Source of the DNA: Halarcobacter ebronensis
GTDB taxonomy: Bacteria; Campylobacterota; Campylobacteria; Campylobacterales; Arcobacteraceae
Direction: 5' to 3'
DNA: 64,000 bases
Assembly (NCBI RefSeq): GCF_013201825.1
Contig: NZ_CP053836.1
Coordinates: forward strand, 1,240,001-1,304,000
Shown here: positions 42,282 to 56,500 of the stretch, piece after piece
How positions within the stretch are numbered: the first letter of the stretch is position 1
Layout: each line of letters starts with the position of its first letter
The notes under the pieces: generated by a model
Told to the model about the DNA's origin: nothing
What the model saw: only the letters and a program-made list of their open reading frames with translations
Database searches by the model: none
Program-made: the position numbers and the translations under genes

Positions 42282-44471
42282 ATGCAAAGTAGTGACGAAT
42301 TAAATTTAAACTCTATTAAAGAGTATAAAAAAGAGGATTCTATTTTAGATTGTTTGGCAATCTTTTGTAAAATGAATGGAAGACCTTATTCAAAAGACTC
42401 TTTAATAGCAGGACTTCCTGTGGAAGAGGGAAGAAATACTCCAATTCTTTTTTCAAAATATAACTCGCGTTCTCTTTTTTCAAGAGCAGCAGCAAAGGCT
42501 GGATTTAAAACAAAAGTTTTAAGAACAAAATTAGAAAAAATAAACCCTTTGTTATTACCATGTATTTTACTTCTTGATAATGGTAATAAAAATGATGAGT
42601 TGGAAGCTTGTATTCTTTTAGGTTTTGATGATGAGATGAAAAATGCAAGAATAACTCTTCCTGAAGCCTCAAATGTTGAGAGTGTTGTTCCAATTGAAGA
42701 GTTAGAAAAAAGATACTATAACTTTGCAATTTTGCTTAAAAAAGAGCTTGAGTTTAAAGAGAATGATTCAGCCCTTTCAAGTATTAAAGAGAGCCACTGG
42801 TTATGGGGAAGTGTTAAGATTGTAAGAGATGTTTACAGGGATGTAATTATTGCTTCACTTCTTATAAACCTTTTTGTACTCTCTACTCCACTTTTTACAA
42901 TGAATGTGTATGACAGAGTTATTCCAAATAATGCAAAAGATACCCTTTGGCTTTTAGCAATAGGAGTTTTGGTAATCTATGTTATTGATATTGCTTTGAA
43001 ATTTTTGCGTTCATATTTTTTGGAAACTGCTGCAAAAAAGACAGATATTATTGCTTCATCAATAATTTTTGAAAAAGTTCTTGACCTAAAAATGTCTTCT
43101 GTTCCAAACTCAGTTGGGTCACTAGCAAATGTATTAAAAGAGTTTGAGAGTATTAGAGGGTTTTTAACCTCTTCAACAATTGCTCTTTTGATTGATATTC
43201 CTTTTATTTTTATCTTTTTAACTGCAATCTATTTTATTGGTGGTGCTCTTGTAATGGTGCCAATTTGTATTATTGTAATTATTTTGATATATACTTATTA
43301 TGCAAAATTAAAACTTGCAAATAGTATCAAAGAGTCTTATGATGCAGGTTCAAATAAAAATGCAGTTTTGATTGAGAGTCTCTCTTCTATTGAGACTATT
43401 AAGTCTCTTGGTGCAACTGGATATTCACAATGGAGATGGGAAGAGGCAACTTCAAAAATTGCTGATAAGAGTATTAAATCTAAGATGATATCATCATCTA
43501 TTACCTCTGTTACCTCTTTTCTAGTTCAGTTAAATACTGTTGCTCTTGTAATTATTGGAACATATATGATTGCAGATAATAATCTCTCTATGGGAGGACT
43601 TATTGCAACTATTATTATCTCATCAAGATCAATCTCTCCTATGGGACAAGTTTCATCTTTGCTTTCAACTTTTCAACATACAAAAACAACATATGAAGCA
43701 CTTAATGATATTATGAATCTTCCTGTTGAACACCCTCAGGGTAAAAAGTTTGTTGCAAGACCAGAGTATAGAGGGAAAATTGATTTTAGAAATGTATCTT
43801 TTACCTATCCAAATGCAGATAAAAGTACTTTAAATAATATCTCTTTTAGCATTGAACCTGGAGAAAAAATTGCTATTATTGGAAAAATTGGATCAGGGAA
43901 AAGTACAATTCAAAAACTACTTGTATCTTTGTATCATCCAGATGATGGTTCAATATTAATTGATAATATTGATATTAAACAGCTTGACCCTTCTGAACTT
44001 AGAAAAAATATAGCCTATGTATCTCAAGAGAGCCTTCTTTTTGATGGAACAGTAAAAGAGAATATTGTATATAGAACACCACATATTGATGATGATAAGA
44101 TTTTAGAAGCAGCAAATATTAGTGGAGTATTGGATTTTGTTAATAAACATCCAAAAGGTCTTGATATGCCTGTGGGGGAAAGAGGTTCTTATCTTTCAGG
44201 AGGACAAAAACAAGCGATTGCAATTGCAAGATCAATTTTATTGCCATATCCTATAGTATTGTTTGATGAACCAACAAGCTCTATGGACTCTTCAACGGAA
44301 ACAAAATTTATAAATAGCATAAGAACCTATCAAGATGATAAAACTGTAATTTTAGTAACGCACAAGACTTCTCTTTTAAGACTTGTAGATAGAGTAATAG
44401 TTTTAGAAGATGGTAAAATTGTCCTTGATGGCAAAAAAGATATGATTTTAAACAAACTTAGTAGAAAATAG
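42282..44471 (+). CDS. Type I secretion ABC exporter (LapB-type permease/ATPase)
   Basis: 729 residues. An N-terminal C39-like domain (about 1-140) is degenerate: the usual catalytic Cys/His context is not preserved (ILLGFDDEMKN in place of the His strand), as in LapB/HlyB, where it serves substrate recognition. The ABC transmembrane region spans about 170-450. The nucleotide-binding domain has Walker A IIGKIGSGKST (about residue 530), signature YLSGGQKQAIAIARS (about residue 636) and Walker B PIVLFDEPTSSMDSS. It energises export of the adhesin encoded 117 bp downstream, together with HlyD and TolC. Confidence 0.9.
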   Translation: MQSSDELNLNSIKEYKKEDSILDCLAIFCKMNGRPYSKDSLIAGLPVEEGRNTPILFSKYNSRSLFSRAAAKAGFKTKVLRTKLEKINPLLLPCILLLDNGNKNDELEACILLGFDDEMKNARITLPEASNVESVVPIEELEKRYYNFAILLKKELEFKENDSALSSIKESHWLWGSVKIVRDVYRDVIIASLLINLFVLSTPLFTMNVYDRVIPNNAKDTLWLLAIGVLVIYVIDIALKFLRSYFLETAAKKTDIIASSIIFEKVLDLKMSSVPNSVGSLANVLKEFESIRGFLTSSTIALLIDIPFIFIFLTAIYFIGGALVMVPICIIVIILIYTYYAKLKLANSIKESYDAGSNKNAVLIESLSSIETIKSLGATGYSQWRWEEATSKIADKSIKSKMISSSITSVTSFLVQLNTVALVIIGTYMIADNNLSMGGLIATIIISSRSISPMGQVSSLLSTFQHTKTTYEALNDIMNLPVEHPQGKKFVARPEYRGKIDFRNVSFTYPNADKSTLNNISFSIEPGEKIAIIGKIGSGKSTIQKLLVSLYHPDDGSILIDNIDIKQLDPSELRKNIAYVSQESLLFDGTVKENIVYRTPHIDDDKILEAANISGVLDFVNKHPKGLDMPVGERGSYLSGGQKQAIAIARSILLPYPIVLFDEPTSSMDSSTETKFINSIRTYQDDKTVILVTHKTSLLRLVDRVIVLEDGKIVLDGKKDMILNKLSRK

Positions 44472-44544
44472 TACTCTTTCTACTAAGTAAAACTAATAAT
44501 TTAACTAACAATTTATACCAAAGTATACTTTACAAAAATAGCCG

Positions 44545-44568
44545 ATTCTTATAACATATAGTAAGAAT
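44545..44568. promoter_or_regulatory. Inverted repeat upstream of adhesin gene
   Basis: ATTCTTA (44545-44551) and TAAGAAT (44562-44568) with a 10-bp spacer lie 19 bp before the adhesin ATG. The inner sequence differs from the 40016-40029 palindrome. It may be an operator or transcript structure. Confidence 0.35.
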
Positions 44569-44587
44569 AAAATAGAAAGGATCTATT

Positions 44588-47500
44588 ATGGCTATTGCAA
44601 GAATCACAGACATTAGAGGTTTAGTAACATTAGATGGTACAAATGAGGAAATTTTAAAAAACAGAGATGAAATTTCTGATCATGGTGGAATACTAACAAT
44701 TCATGAATTTGCAAAGATAATCTTTGAAGATGGAAGAGAAGTAGAAGTAACTGGACCAGTTACCTTTAATCTTGATAGTACATTTTTTAATGAAGGAACC
44801 TTTGAAGAGTCAATAACACAAATAAGTGATTTAGCTAGCCTAGATTATATCAATAACCAACTAGAAGAAGTGGTATTAAATGATAATTTAGCTGAACAAA
44901 ATAATAATGTTGTTAATTTAGAGAGTGAACAGTTAAATTCAGCTATTACTAACAATAATTTAGAACTTGATTCTCAAGCAGCACCTAGTAGTGGAGCAGA
45001 AGAAGTAACAGCAGCAACTGGAAATAATAATACTGCTATAAATAATGAAGAGACTCCAACTGAAGATACAACTCCAAATACACCAGAAACTCCAGATTTA
45101 GATACATCAATTGCAACACCTACAATAACTATTGAAAATGCAGATTTAAATGGTGATGGAATTTATAATGCTGAAGAGTTAGGTGAAGATGGAACTGTTA
45201 GTGTAACAATTTCAGTAACAGGATCACAAATTGGTGATACTTTAACTTATACAATTAATGGAGTTGAAACAACTATTATTTTAACTGCTGATGATATAGC
45301 AGATGGAATAACTTTCAATGTTGAACCAAATACAACAATAACTGCACAATTAAGTGATGCTGCTGGTAATGTATCTGAAGAGATTAGCGCTACATCATTA
45401 AGTGTAGATTTAGAAGCAGAATCAGGAACAGTAACAGTAAATACAATAGCAGGTGATGATGTAATCAATGCAAGTGAATCAGGAGCAGAAACAATTGCAG
45501 TATCAGGGACAGCAACAGGTGGAGATATCCAAGCTGGAGATAGTGTAACAGTAAGTGTAAATGGGACAGATTATACAACAACAGTACAAGCAGATGGGAC
45601 ATATAGTGTTGATGTAGCAACAAGTGATTTACTAGCAGATAATAGTGTAGAAGTAGATGTAGTATCAACAGATGCAGCAGGTAATAGTGTAACAAGTGAA
45701 GGTTCAAGAGATATAAGCGTAGATTTAGAAGCAGAATCAGGAACAGTAACAGTAAATACAATAGCAGGTGATGATGTAATCAATGCAAGTGAATCAGGAG
45801 CAGAAACAATTGCAGTATCAGGGACAGCAACAGGTGGAGATATCCAAGCTGGAGATAGTGTAACAGTAAGTGTAAATGGGACAGATTATACAACAACAGT
45901 ACAAGCAGATGGGACATATAGTGTTGATGTAGCAACAAGTGATTTACTAGCAGATAATAGTGTAGAAGTAGATGTAGTATCAACAGATGCAGCAGGTAAT
46001 AGTGTAACAAGTGAAGGTTCAAGAGATATAAGTGTAGATTTAGAAGCAGAATCAGGAACAGTAACAGTAAATACAATAGCAGGTGATGATGTAATCAATG
46101 CAAGTGAATCAGGAGCAGAAACAATTGCAGTATCAGGGACAGCAACAGGTGGAGATATCCAAGCTGGAGATAGTGTAACAGTAAGTGTAAATGGGACAGA
46201 TTATACAACAACAGTACAAGCAGATGGGACATATAGTGTTGATGTAGCAACAAGTGATTTACTAGCAGATAATAGTGTAGAAGTAGATGTAGTATCAACA
46301 GATGCAGCAGGTAATAGTGTAACAAGTGAAGGTTCAAGAGATATAAGCGTAGATTTAGAAGCAGAATCAGGAACAGTAACAGTAAATACAATAGCAGGTG
46401 ATGATGTAATCAATGCAAGTGAATCAGGAGCAGAAACAATTGCAGTATCAGGGACAGCAACAGGTGGAGATATCCAAGCTGGAGATAGTGTAACAGTAAG
46501 TGTAAATGGGACAGATTATACAACAACAGTACAAGCAGATGGGACATATAGTGTTGATGTAGCAACAAGTGATTTACTAGCAGATAATAGTGTAGAAGTA
46601 GATGTAGTATCAACAGATGCAGCAGGTAATAGTGTAACAAGTGAAGGTTCAAGAGATATAAGCGTAGATTTAGAAGCAGAATCAGGAACAGTAACAGTAA
46701 ATACAATAGCAGGTGATGATGTAATCAATGCAAGTGAATCAGGAGCAGAAACAATTGCAGTATCAGGGACAGCAACAGGTGGAGATATCCAAGCTGGAGA
46801 TAGTGTAACAGTAAGTGTAAATGGGACAGATTATACAACAACAGTACAAGCAGATGGGACATATAGTGTTGATGTAGCAACAAGTGATTTACTAGCAGAT
46901 AATAGTGTAGAAGTAGATGTAGTATCAACAGATGCAGCAGGTAATAGTGTAACAAGTGAAGGTTCAAGAGATATAAGTGTAGATTTAGAAGCAGAATCAG
47001 GAACAGTAACAGTAAATACAATAGCAGGTGATGATGTAATCAATGCAAGTGAATCAGGAGCAGAAACAATTGCAGTATCAGGGACAGCAACAGGTGGAGA
47101 TATCCAAGCTGGAGATAGTGTAACAGTAAGTGTAAATGGGACAGATTATACAACAACAGTACAAGCAGATGGAACATATAGTGTTGATGTAGCAACAAGT
47201 GATTTACTAGCAGATAATAGTGTAGAAGTAGATGTAGTATCAACAGATGCAGCAGGTAATAGTGTAACAAGTGAAGGTTCAAGAGATATAAGCGTAGATT
47301 TAGAAGCAGAATCAGGAACAGTAACAGTAAATACAATAGCAGGTGATGATGTAATCAATGCAAGTGAATCAGGAGCAGAAACAATTGCAGTATCAGGGAC
47401 AGCAACAGGTGGAGATATCCAAGCTGGAGATAGTGTAACAGTAAGTGTAAATGGGACAGATTATACAACAACAGTACAAGCAGATGGGACATATAGTGTT

Positions 47501-50500
47501 GATGTAGCAACAAGTGATTTACTAGCAGATAATAGTGTAGAAGTAGATGTAGTATCAACAGATGCAGCAGGTAATAGTGTAACAAGTGAAGGTTCAAGAG
47601 ATATAAGCGTAGATTTAGAAGCAGAATCAGGAACAGTAACAGTAAATACAATAGCAGGTGATGATGTAATCAATGCAAGTGAATCAGGAGCAGAAACAAT
47701 TGCAGTATCAGGGACAGCAACAGGTGGAGATATCCAAGCTGGAGATAGTGTAACAGTAAGTGTAAATGGGACAGATTATACAACAACAGTACAAGCAGAT
47801 GGGACATATAGTGTTGATGTAGCAACAAGTGATTTACTAGCAGATAATAGTGTAGAAGTAGATGTAGTATCAACAGATGCAGCAGGTAATAGTGTAACAA
47901 GTGAAGGTTCAAGAGATATAAGTGTAGATTTAGAAGCAGAATCAGGAACAGTAACAGTAAATACAATAGCAGGTGATGATGTAATCAATGCAAGTGAATC
48001 AGGAGCAGAAACAATTGCAGTATCAGGGACAGCAACAGGTGGAGATATCCAAGCTGGAGATAGTGTAACAGTAAGTGTAAATGGGACAGATTATACAACA
48101 ACAGTACAAGCAGATGGAACATATAGTGTTGATGTAGCAACAAGTGATTTACTAGCAGATAATAGTGTAGAAGTAGATGTAGTATCAACAGATGCAGCAG
48201 GTAATAGTGTAACAAGTGAAGGTTCAAGAGATATAAGTGTAGATTTAGAAGCAGAATCAGGAACAGTAACAGTAAATACAATAGCAGGTGATGATGTAAT
48301 CAATGCAAGTGAATCAGGAGCAGAAACAATTGCAGTATCAGGGACAGCAACAGGTGGAGATATCCAAGCTGGAGATAGTGTAACAGTAAGTGTAAATGGG
48401 ACAGATTATACAACAACAGTACAAGCAGATGGGACATATAGTGTTGATGTAGCAACAAGTGATTTACTAGCAGATAATAGTGTAGAAGTAGATGTAGTAT
48501 CAACAGATGCAGCAGGTAATAGTGTAACAAGTGAAGGTTCAAGAGATATAAGTGTAGATTTAGAAGCAGAATCAGGAACAGTAACAGTAAATACAATAGC
48601 AGGTGATGATGTAATCAATGCAAGTGAATCAGGAGCAGAAACAATTGCAGTATCAGGGACAGCAACAGGTGGAGATATCCAAGCTGGAGATAGTGTAACA
48701 GTAAGTGTAAATGGGACAGATTATACAACAACAGTACAAGCAGATGGAACATATAGTGTTGATGTAGCAACAAGTGATTTACTAGCAGATAATAGTGTAG
48801 AAGTAGATGTAGTATCAACAGATGCAGCAGGTAATAGTGTAACAAGTGAAGGTTCAAGAGATATAAGCGTAGATTTAGAAGCAGAATCAGGAACAGTAAC
48901 AGTAAATACAATAGCAGGTGATGATGTAATCAATGCAAGTGAATCAGGAGCAGAAACAATTGCAGTATCAGGGACAGCAACAGGTGGAGATATCCAAGCT
49001 GGAGATAGTGTAACAGTAAGTGTAAATGGGACAGATTATACAACAACAGTACAAGCAGATGGGACATATAGTGTTGATGTAGCAACAAGTGATTTACTAG
49101 CAGATAATAGTGTAGAAGTAGATGTAGTATCAACAGATGCAGCAGGTAATAGTGTAACAAGTGAAGGTTCAAGAGATATAAGCGTAGATTTAGAAGCAGA
49201 ATCAGGAACAGTAACAGTAAATACAATAGCAGGTGATGATGTAATCAATGCAAGTGAATCAGGAGCAGAAACAATTGCAGTATCAGGGACAGCAACAGGT
49301 GGAGATATCCAAGCTGGAGATAGTGTAACAGTAAGTGTAAATGGGACAGATTATACAACAACAGTACAAGCAGATGGGACATATAGTGTTGATGTAGCAA
49401 CAAGTGATTTACTAGCAGATAATAGTGTAGAAGTAGATGTAGTATCAACAGATGCAGCAGGTAATAGTGTAACAAGTGAAGGTTCAAGAGATATAAGTGT
49501 AGATTTAGAAGCAGAATCAGGAACAGTAACAGTAAATACAATAGCAGGTGATGATGTAATCAATGCAAGTGAATCAGGAGCAGAAACAATTGCAGTATCA
49601 GGGACAGCAACAGGTGGAGATATCCAAGCTGGAGATAGTGTAACAGTAAGTGTAAATGGGACAGATTATACAACAACAGTACAAGCAGATGGAACATATA
49701 GTGTTGATGTAGCAACAAGTGATTTACTAGCAGATAATAGTGTAGAAGTAGATGTAGTATCAACAGATGCAGCAGGTAATAGTGTAACAAGTGAAGGTTC
49801 AAGAGATATAAGCGTAGATTTAGAAGCAGAATCAGGAACAGTAACAGTAAATACAATAGCAGGTGATGATGTAATCAATGCAAGTGAATCAGGAGCAGAA
49901 ACAATTGCAGTATCAGGGACAGCAACAGGTGGAGATATCCAAGCTGGAGATAGTGTAACAGTAAGTGTAAATGGGACAGATTATACAACAACAGTACAAG
50001 CAGATGGGACATATAGTGTTGATGTAGCAACAAGTGATTTACTAGCAGATAATAGTGTAGAAGTAGATGTAGTATCAACAGATGCAGCAGGTAATAGTGT
50101 AACAAGTGAAGGTTCAAGAGATATAAGCGTAGATTTAGAAGCAGAATCAGGAACAGTAACAGTAAATACAATAGCAGGTGATGATGTAATCAATGCAAGT
50201 GAATCAGGAGCAGAAACAATTGCAGTATCAGGGACAGCAACAGGTGGAGATATCCAAGCTGGAGATAGTGTAACAGTAAGTGTAAATGGGACAGATTATA
50301 CAACAACAGTACAAGCAGATGGGACATATAGTGTTGATGTAGCAACAAGTGATTTACTAGCAGATAATAGTGTAGAAGTAGATGTAGTATCAACAGATGC
50401 AGCAGGTAATAGTGTAACAAGTGAAGGTTCAAGAGATATAAGCGTAGATTTAGAAGCAGAATCAGGAACAGTAACAGTAAATACAATAGCAGGTGATGAT

Positions 50501-53500
50501 GTAATCAATGCAAGTGAATCAGGAGCAGAAACAATTGCAGTATCAGGGACAGCAACAGGTGGAGATATCCAAGCTGGAGATAGTGTAACAGTAAGTGTAA
50601 ATGGGACAGATTATACAACAACAGTACAAGCAGATGGGACATATAGTGTTGATGTAGCAACAAGTGATTTACTAGCAGATAATAGTGTAGAAGTAGATGT
50701 AGTATCAACAGATGCAGCAGGTAATAGTGTAACAAGTGAAGGTTCAAGAGATATAAGTGTAGATTTAGAAGCAGAATCAGGAACAGTAACAGTAAATACA
50801 ATAGCAGGTGATGATGTAATCAATGCAAGTGAATCAGGAGCAGAAACAATTGCAGTATCAGGGACAGCAACAGGTGGAGATATCCAAGCTGGAGATAGTG
50901 TAACAGTAAGTGTAAATGGGACAGATTATACAACAACAGTACAAGCAGATGGAACATATAGTGTTGATGTAGCAACAAGTGATTTACTAGCAGATAATAG
51001 TGTAGAAGTAGATGTAGTATCAACAGATGCAGCAGGTAATAGTGTAACAAGTGAAGGTTCAAGAGATATAAGCGTAGATTTAGAAGCAGAATCAGGAACA
51101 GTAACAGTAAATACAATAGCAGGTGATGATGTAATCAATGCAAGTGAATCAGGAGCAGAAACAATTGCAGTATCAGGGACAGCAACAGGTGGAGATATCC
51201 AAGCTGGAGATAGTGTAACAGTAAGTGTAAATGGGACAGATTATACAACAACAGTACAAGCAGATGGGACATATAGTGTTGATGTAGCAACAAGTGATTT
51301 ACTAGCAGATAATAGTGTAGAAGTAGATGTAGTATCAACAGATGCAGCAGGTAATAGTGTAACAAGTGAAGGTTCAAGAGATATAAGCGTAGATTTAGAA
51401 GCAGAATCAGGAACAGTAACAGTAAATACAATAGCAGGTGATGATGTAATCAATGCAAGTGAATCAGGAGCAGAAACAATTGCAGTATCAGGGACAGCAA
51501 CAGGTGGAGATATCCAAGCTGGAGATAGTGTAACAGTAAGTGTAAATGGGACAGATTATACAACAACAGTACAAGCAGATGGGACATATAGTGTTGATGT
51601 AGCAACAAGTGATTTACTAGCAGATAATAGTGTAGAAGTAGATGTAGTATCAACAGATGCAGCAGGTAATAGTGTAACAAGTGAAGGTTCAAGAGATATA
51701 AGTGTAGATTTAGAAGCAGAATCAGGAACAGTAACAGTAAATACAATAGCAGGTGATGATGTAATCAATGCAAGTGAATCAGGAGCAGAAACAATTGCAG
51801 TATCAGGGACAGCAACAGGTGGAGATATCCAAGCTGGAGATAGTGTAACAGTAAGTGTAAATGGGACAGATTATACAACAACAGTACAAGCAGATGGAAC
51901 ATATAGTGTTGATGTAGCAACAAGTGATTTACTAGCAGATAATAGTGTAGAAGTAGATGTAGTATCAACAGATGCAGCAGGTAATAGTGTAACAAGTGAA
52001 GGTTCAAGAGATATAAGTGTAGATTTAGAAGCAGAATCAGGAACAGTAACAGTAAATACAATAGCAGGTGATGATGTAATCAATGCAAGTGAATCAGGAG
52101 CAGAAACAATTGCAGTATCAGGGACAGCAACAGGTGGAGATATCCAAGCTGGAGATAGTGTAACAGTAAGTGTAAATGGGACAGATTATACAACAACAGT
52201 ACAAGCAGATGGGACATATAGTGTTGATGTAGCAACAAGTGATTTACTAGCAGATAATAGTGTAGAAGTAGATGTAGTATCAACAGATGCAGCAGGTAAT
52301 AGTGTAACAAGTGAAGGTTCAAGAGATATAAGCGTAGATTTAGAAGCAGAATCAGGAACAGTAACAGTAAATACAATAGCAGGTGATGATGTAATCAATG
52401 CAAGTGAATCAGGAGCAGAAACAATTGCAGTATCAGGGACAGCAACAGGTGGAGATATCCAAGCTGGAGATAGTGTAACAGTAAGTGTAAATGGGACAGA
52501 TTATACAACAACAGTACAAGCAGATGGGACATATAGTGTTGATGTAGCAACAAGTGATTTACTAGCAGATAATAGTGTAGAAGTAGATGTAGTATCAACA
52601 GATGCAGCAGGTAATAGTGTAACAAGTGAAGGTTCAAGAGATATAAGTGTAGATTTAGAAGCAGAATCAGGAACAGTAACAGTAAATACAATAGCAGGTG
52701 ATGATGTAATCAATGCAAGTGAATCAGGAGCAGAAACAATTGCAGTATCAGGGACAGCAACAGGTGGAGATATCCAAGCTGGAGATAGTGTAACAGTAAG
52801 TGTAAATGGGACAGATTATACAACAACAGTACAAGCAGATGGGACATATAGTGTTGATGTAGCAACAAGTGATTTACTAGCAGATAATAGTGTAGAAGTA
52901 GATGTAGTATCAACAGATGCAGCAGGTAATAGTGTAACAAGTGAAGGTTCAAGAGATATAAGTGTAGATTTAGAAGCAGAATCAGGAACAGTAACAGTAA
53001 ATACAATAGCAGGTGATGATGTAATCAATGCAAGTGAATCAGGAGCAGAAACAATTGCAGTATCAGGGACAGCAACAGGTGGAGATATCCAAGCTGGAGA
53101 TAGTGTAACAGTAAGTGTAAATGGGACAGATTATACAACAACAGTACAAGCAGATGGGACATATAGTGTTGATGTAGCAACAAGTGATTTACTAGCAGAT
53201 AATAGTGTAGAAGTAGATGTAGTATCAACAGATGCAGCAGGTAATAGTGTAACAAGTGAAGGTTCAAGAGATATAAGCGTAGATTTAGAAGCAGAATCAG
53301 GAACAGTAACAGTAAATACAATAGCAGGTGATGATGTAATCAATGCAAGTGAATCAGGAGCAGAAACAATTGCAGTATCAGGGACAGCAACAGGTGGAGA
53401 TATCCAAGCTGGAGATAGTGTAACAGTAAGTGTAAATGGGACAGATTATACAACAACAGTACAAGCAGATGGGACATATAGTGTTGATGTAGCAACAAGT

Positions 53501-56500
53501 GATTTACTAGCAGATAATAGTGTAGAAGTAGATGTAGTATCAACAGATGCAGCAGGTAATAGTGTAACAAGTGAAGGTTCAAGAGATATAAGTGTAGATT
53601 TAGAAGCAGAATCAGGAACAGTAACAGTAAATACAATAGCAGGTGATGATGTAATCAATGCAAGTGAATCAGGAGCAGAAACAATTGCAGTATCAGGGAC
53701 AGCAACAGGTGGAGATATCCAAGCTGGAGATAGTGTAACAGTAAGTGTAAATGGGACAGATTATACAACAACAGTACAAGCAGATGGAACATATAGTGTT
53801 GATGTAGCAACAAGTGATTTACTAGCAGATAATAGTGTAGAAGTAGATGTAGTATCAACAGATGCAGCAGGTAATAGTGTAACAAGTGAAGGTTCAAGAG
53901 ATATAAGTGTAGATACAACAGTTGATATTAGTTCTGACTTAGATGCTGCAAGTGATACAGGAGTAAGTAATAGTGACAATATCACAAGCGACAATACTCC
54001 AACTATAAATGGTACAACTGAAGCTGGAGCTACTGTTGTAATTACAACCGCAAGTGGTATTATTGTTGGAAGTGTAGTAGCAGATGAAAATGGAAACTAC
54101 TCTATTACAACAACTGAATTACCAGACGGAGAGCAAGCATTAACAATAACAGCTACAGATTTAGCAGGGAATACTAACTCAACTACAGAGACAATTACTA
54201 TAGATACAACAGCAAGTGATACAACTAATTTAGAGATTACAAATATCATTGACAATAATGGTGATTATTCATCAGTAACTATGGTTGGTACTGGCGCAGA
54301 AAGTGGGAATACAATTACTTTATATGATGAAGATGGAAATGCAGTCGCATCAACAACTGTTCAAGAAGATGGAACATGGAGTGTAGATATCTCAAATCTT
54401 AACAATACTAAAGTGAATGATAATGAGTTCTTTAGTGTAACTGAGACTGATGCAGCAGGTAATGAAACAGCGCAAACAGACACTACACACTATTGGCATG
54501 GTAATTGGTCAAATACAAATACAGAATCAGCTGATGACTTTATTATGACAGGAGCTGGAAATGATACAATCAATACTGATGCTATACTTTCTGGAACAAA
54601 TGAAAATGGAACAGTTACAAGTGATAATAATGATACAAATGACTCTTTAGTTATTGATGCTGGTGATGGTAATGATACTGTTACTTTTGGTGGAAATATG
54701 TCTAACTATACCCTTACTACAGATGCAAATGGAAATGTAATTGTTACAGAAAGTTCTGCTAGTGACAGTAATGGCGATGGTATAGGTGACACAATTGAGC
54801 TTAGAAATGTAGAAACAATAGAGTTTGAAGATGGAACTTATGATGTAGGTAGCGGAACTTTTACCTCTTTTGATACACAAGCAGACTCTTTAACTGCTTC
54901 AATAGAAGTTAGTGCTGCAACTAATGTTATAGATGAAGAAGAGGTTGTAGATACATCTGCAAATGAAGCAGAAGGAATCTATGAAAGAGATGGTAACTAC
55001 TATCAAATGCAAGAGACTTCACAAATTGATACTGCAGCTCTAAGAGAGATGGGATATACAATTGATAGTAATGGAAACTTCTTTAAAATAAATGAAGATG
55101 CACCAAAAGTTCTTGTTGAACAAGAGATGACAAGAGAAGTTACTCGTGTAGTTGATGTTGAACCTATTATGAAAGTTGCAACTGAAACAACAACTTTTGA
55201 AAGTTTGGGTCAAGAATTTACTCAAGATGTTGGTGTTGTGCAAACTTGGCGTCCAACAACAATTGAGTTAGATGAACCAACAAAAAATATTGAACTTGAT
55301 TTTAACAACTTTAATAGTGGAACTCTAAAAATAGAGTTTTTAGATGAAAATGGTGATGTAATAGGAACAAGAACTACTTTCCCTGCAGGTGATGGAGAGA
55401 GAGGTTATGGTATTGGTGAAGAGTTTAGCTCTGTTAGATTGACTTCATATGGTTCAAATGTTGAAGTTGAGTCTATAAGTGGAAGAGGTTTACCTGAAAC
55501 AGTTACTGTTGAAGCTGGAGGGTTAGTTCCTGATTATGAAGCAATGGCAGATGCAGGAATCACTTGGAGTTCAAATGAGTATCAAGTTATAACTCAAACA
55601 GCAGATATAAACAATATTGGTAATATTGGAAATAGTAAAGTTGATGGATTTAACCCTGAAGACCATGAGACAAGTCAAGTTTTTGATTTTGGTCCTGATA
55701 TGGCAAATAGACTTGTAACTATTACTGTAGATTTGACTGTAAAAGGAAGTTGGGATAACAATGTAACAAGTACAAATGACTACTTTAGTGTAAGTGCAAA
55801 TGGTAAAGAAATAGATGTAAATTTCTACTCAAATAATAGCAACTCTTCAACATATGAATCTGATGATGTTAGTTATATAGGATGGGATAATAATGAAAGC
55901 TTTACTTATGAATATCAAGTATATTTAGATGATAATGGACAAGTTCAACTTGATTTTATGGTTGCTTCAACTGCAGATGACGAAGTAATAGATGTTAAAA
56001 ATATTCAAGTTGTATATGAAGGTGAAACTGGATGGACAAAAGAGGTTACAGAGACTGAAACTTATACAGAATCTGTTCTTGTTGATGCTCCAGCTGAACA
56101 AGTTGATCCTTCTGAAATACCTGGTGAAATTCCTTATATATCACAAGAAGTAGAAGTTGAGCCAAATATGACCAGCGAAACTGAAGTAGTAGGACATGCT
56201 TACTCTGTAGATATAAGTGCAGCTTTATCTGATATAGATGGAAGTGAAACTTTAAGTGTAATTATAACAGGAGTACCAGAAGGTGCTACTTTAAGTGAAG
56301 GTATTGATAATGGTGATGGTACTTGGACTATAGTAATACCACAAGGTGATACTTCAATTGCCGATTCCTTAACACTTATTGTTCCTTCAGGAATAGATGA
56401 TTTTGAATTGGGAATTGTTGCAACAGGAACAGAAACAAATGGTGGAGATACAAATACTGCAACTGATAGTGCATTGGTTGATGTACCAGATTTAGTTGAT

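Noticed and set aside
45404-53908. CRISPR-like or satellite interpretation of the tandem repeat
   Set aside because: Units are 315 bp, contiguous with no spacers and in frame in one long ORF, so this is protein-coding repetition, not CRISPR.
45247-53994. Dozens of minus-strand frames of 70-98 codons under the adhesin repeats
   Set aside because: They repeat every 315 bp because the underlying repeat is identical, have no ribosome binding sites and consist of low-complexity Leu/His-rich or Ser/Val-rich translations. They are shadows of the adhesin gene.
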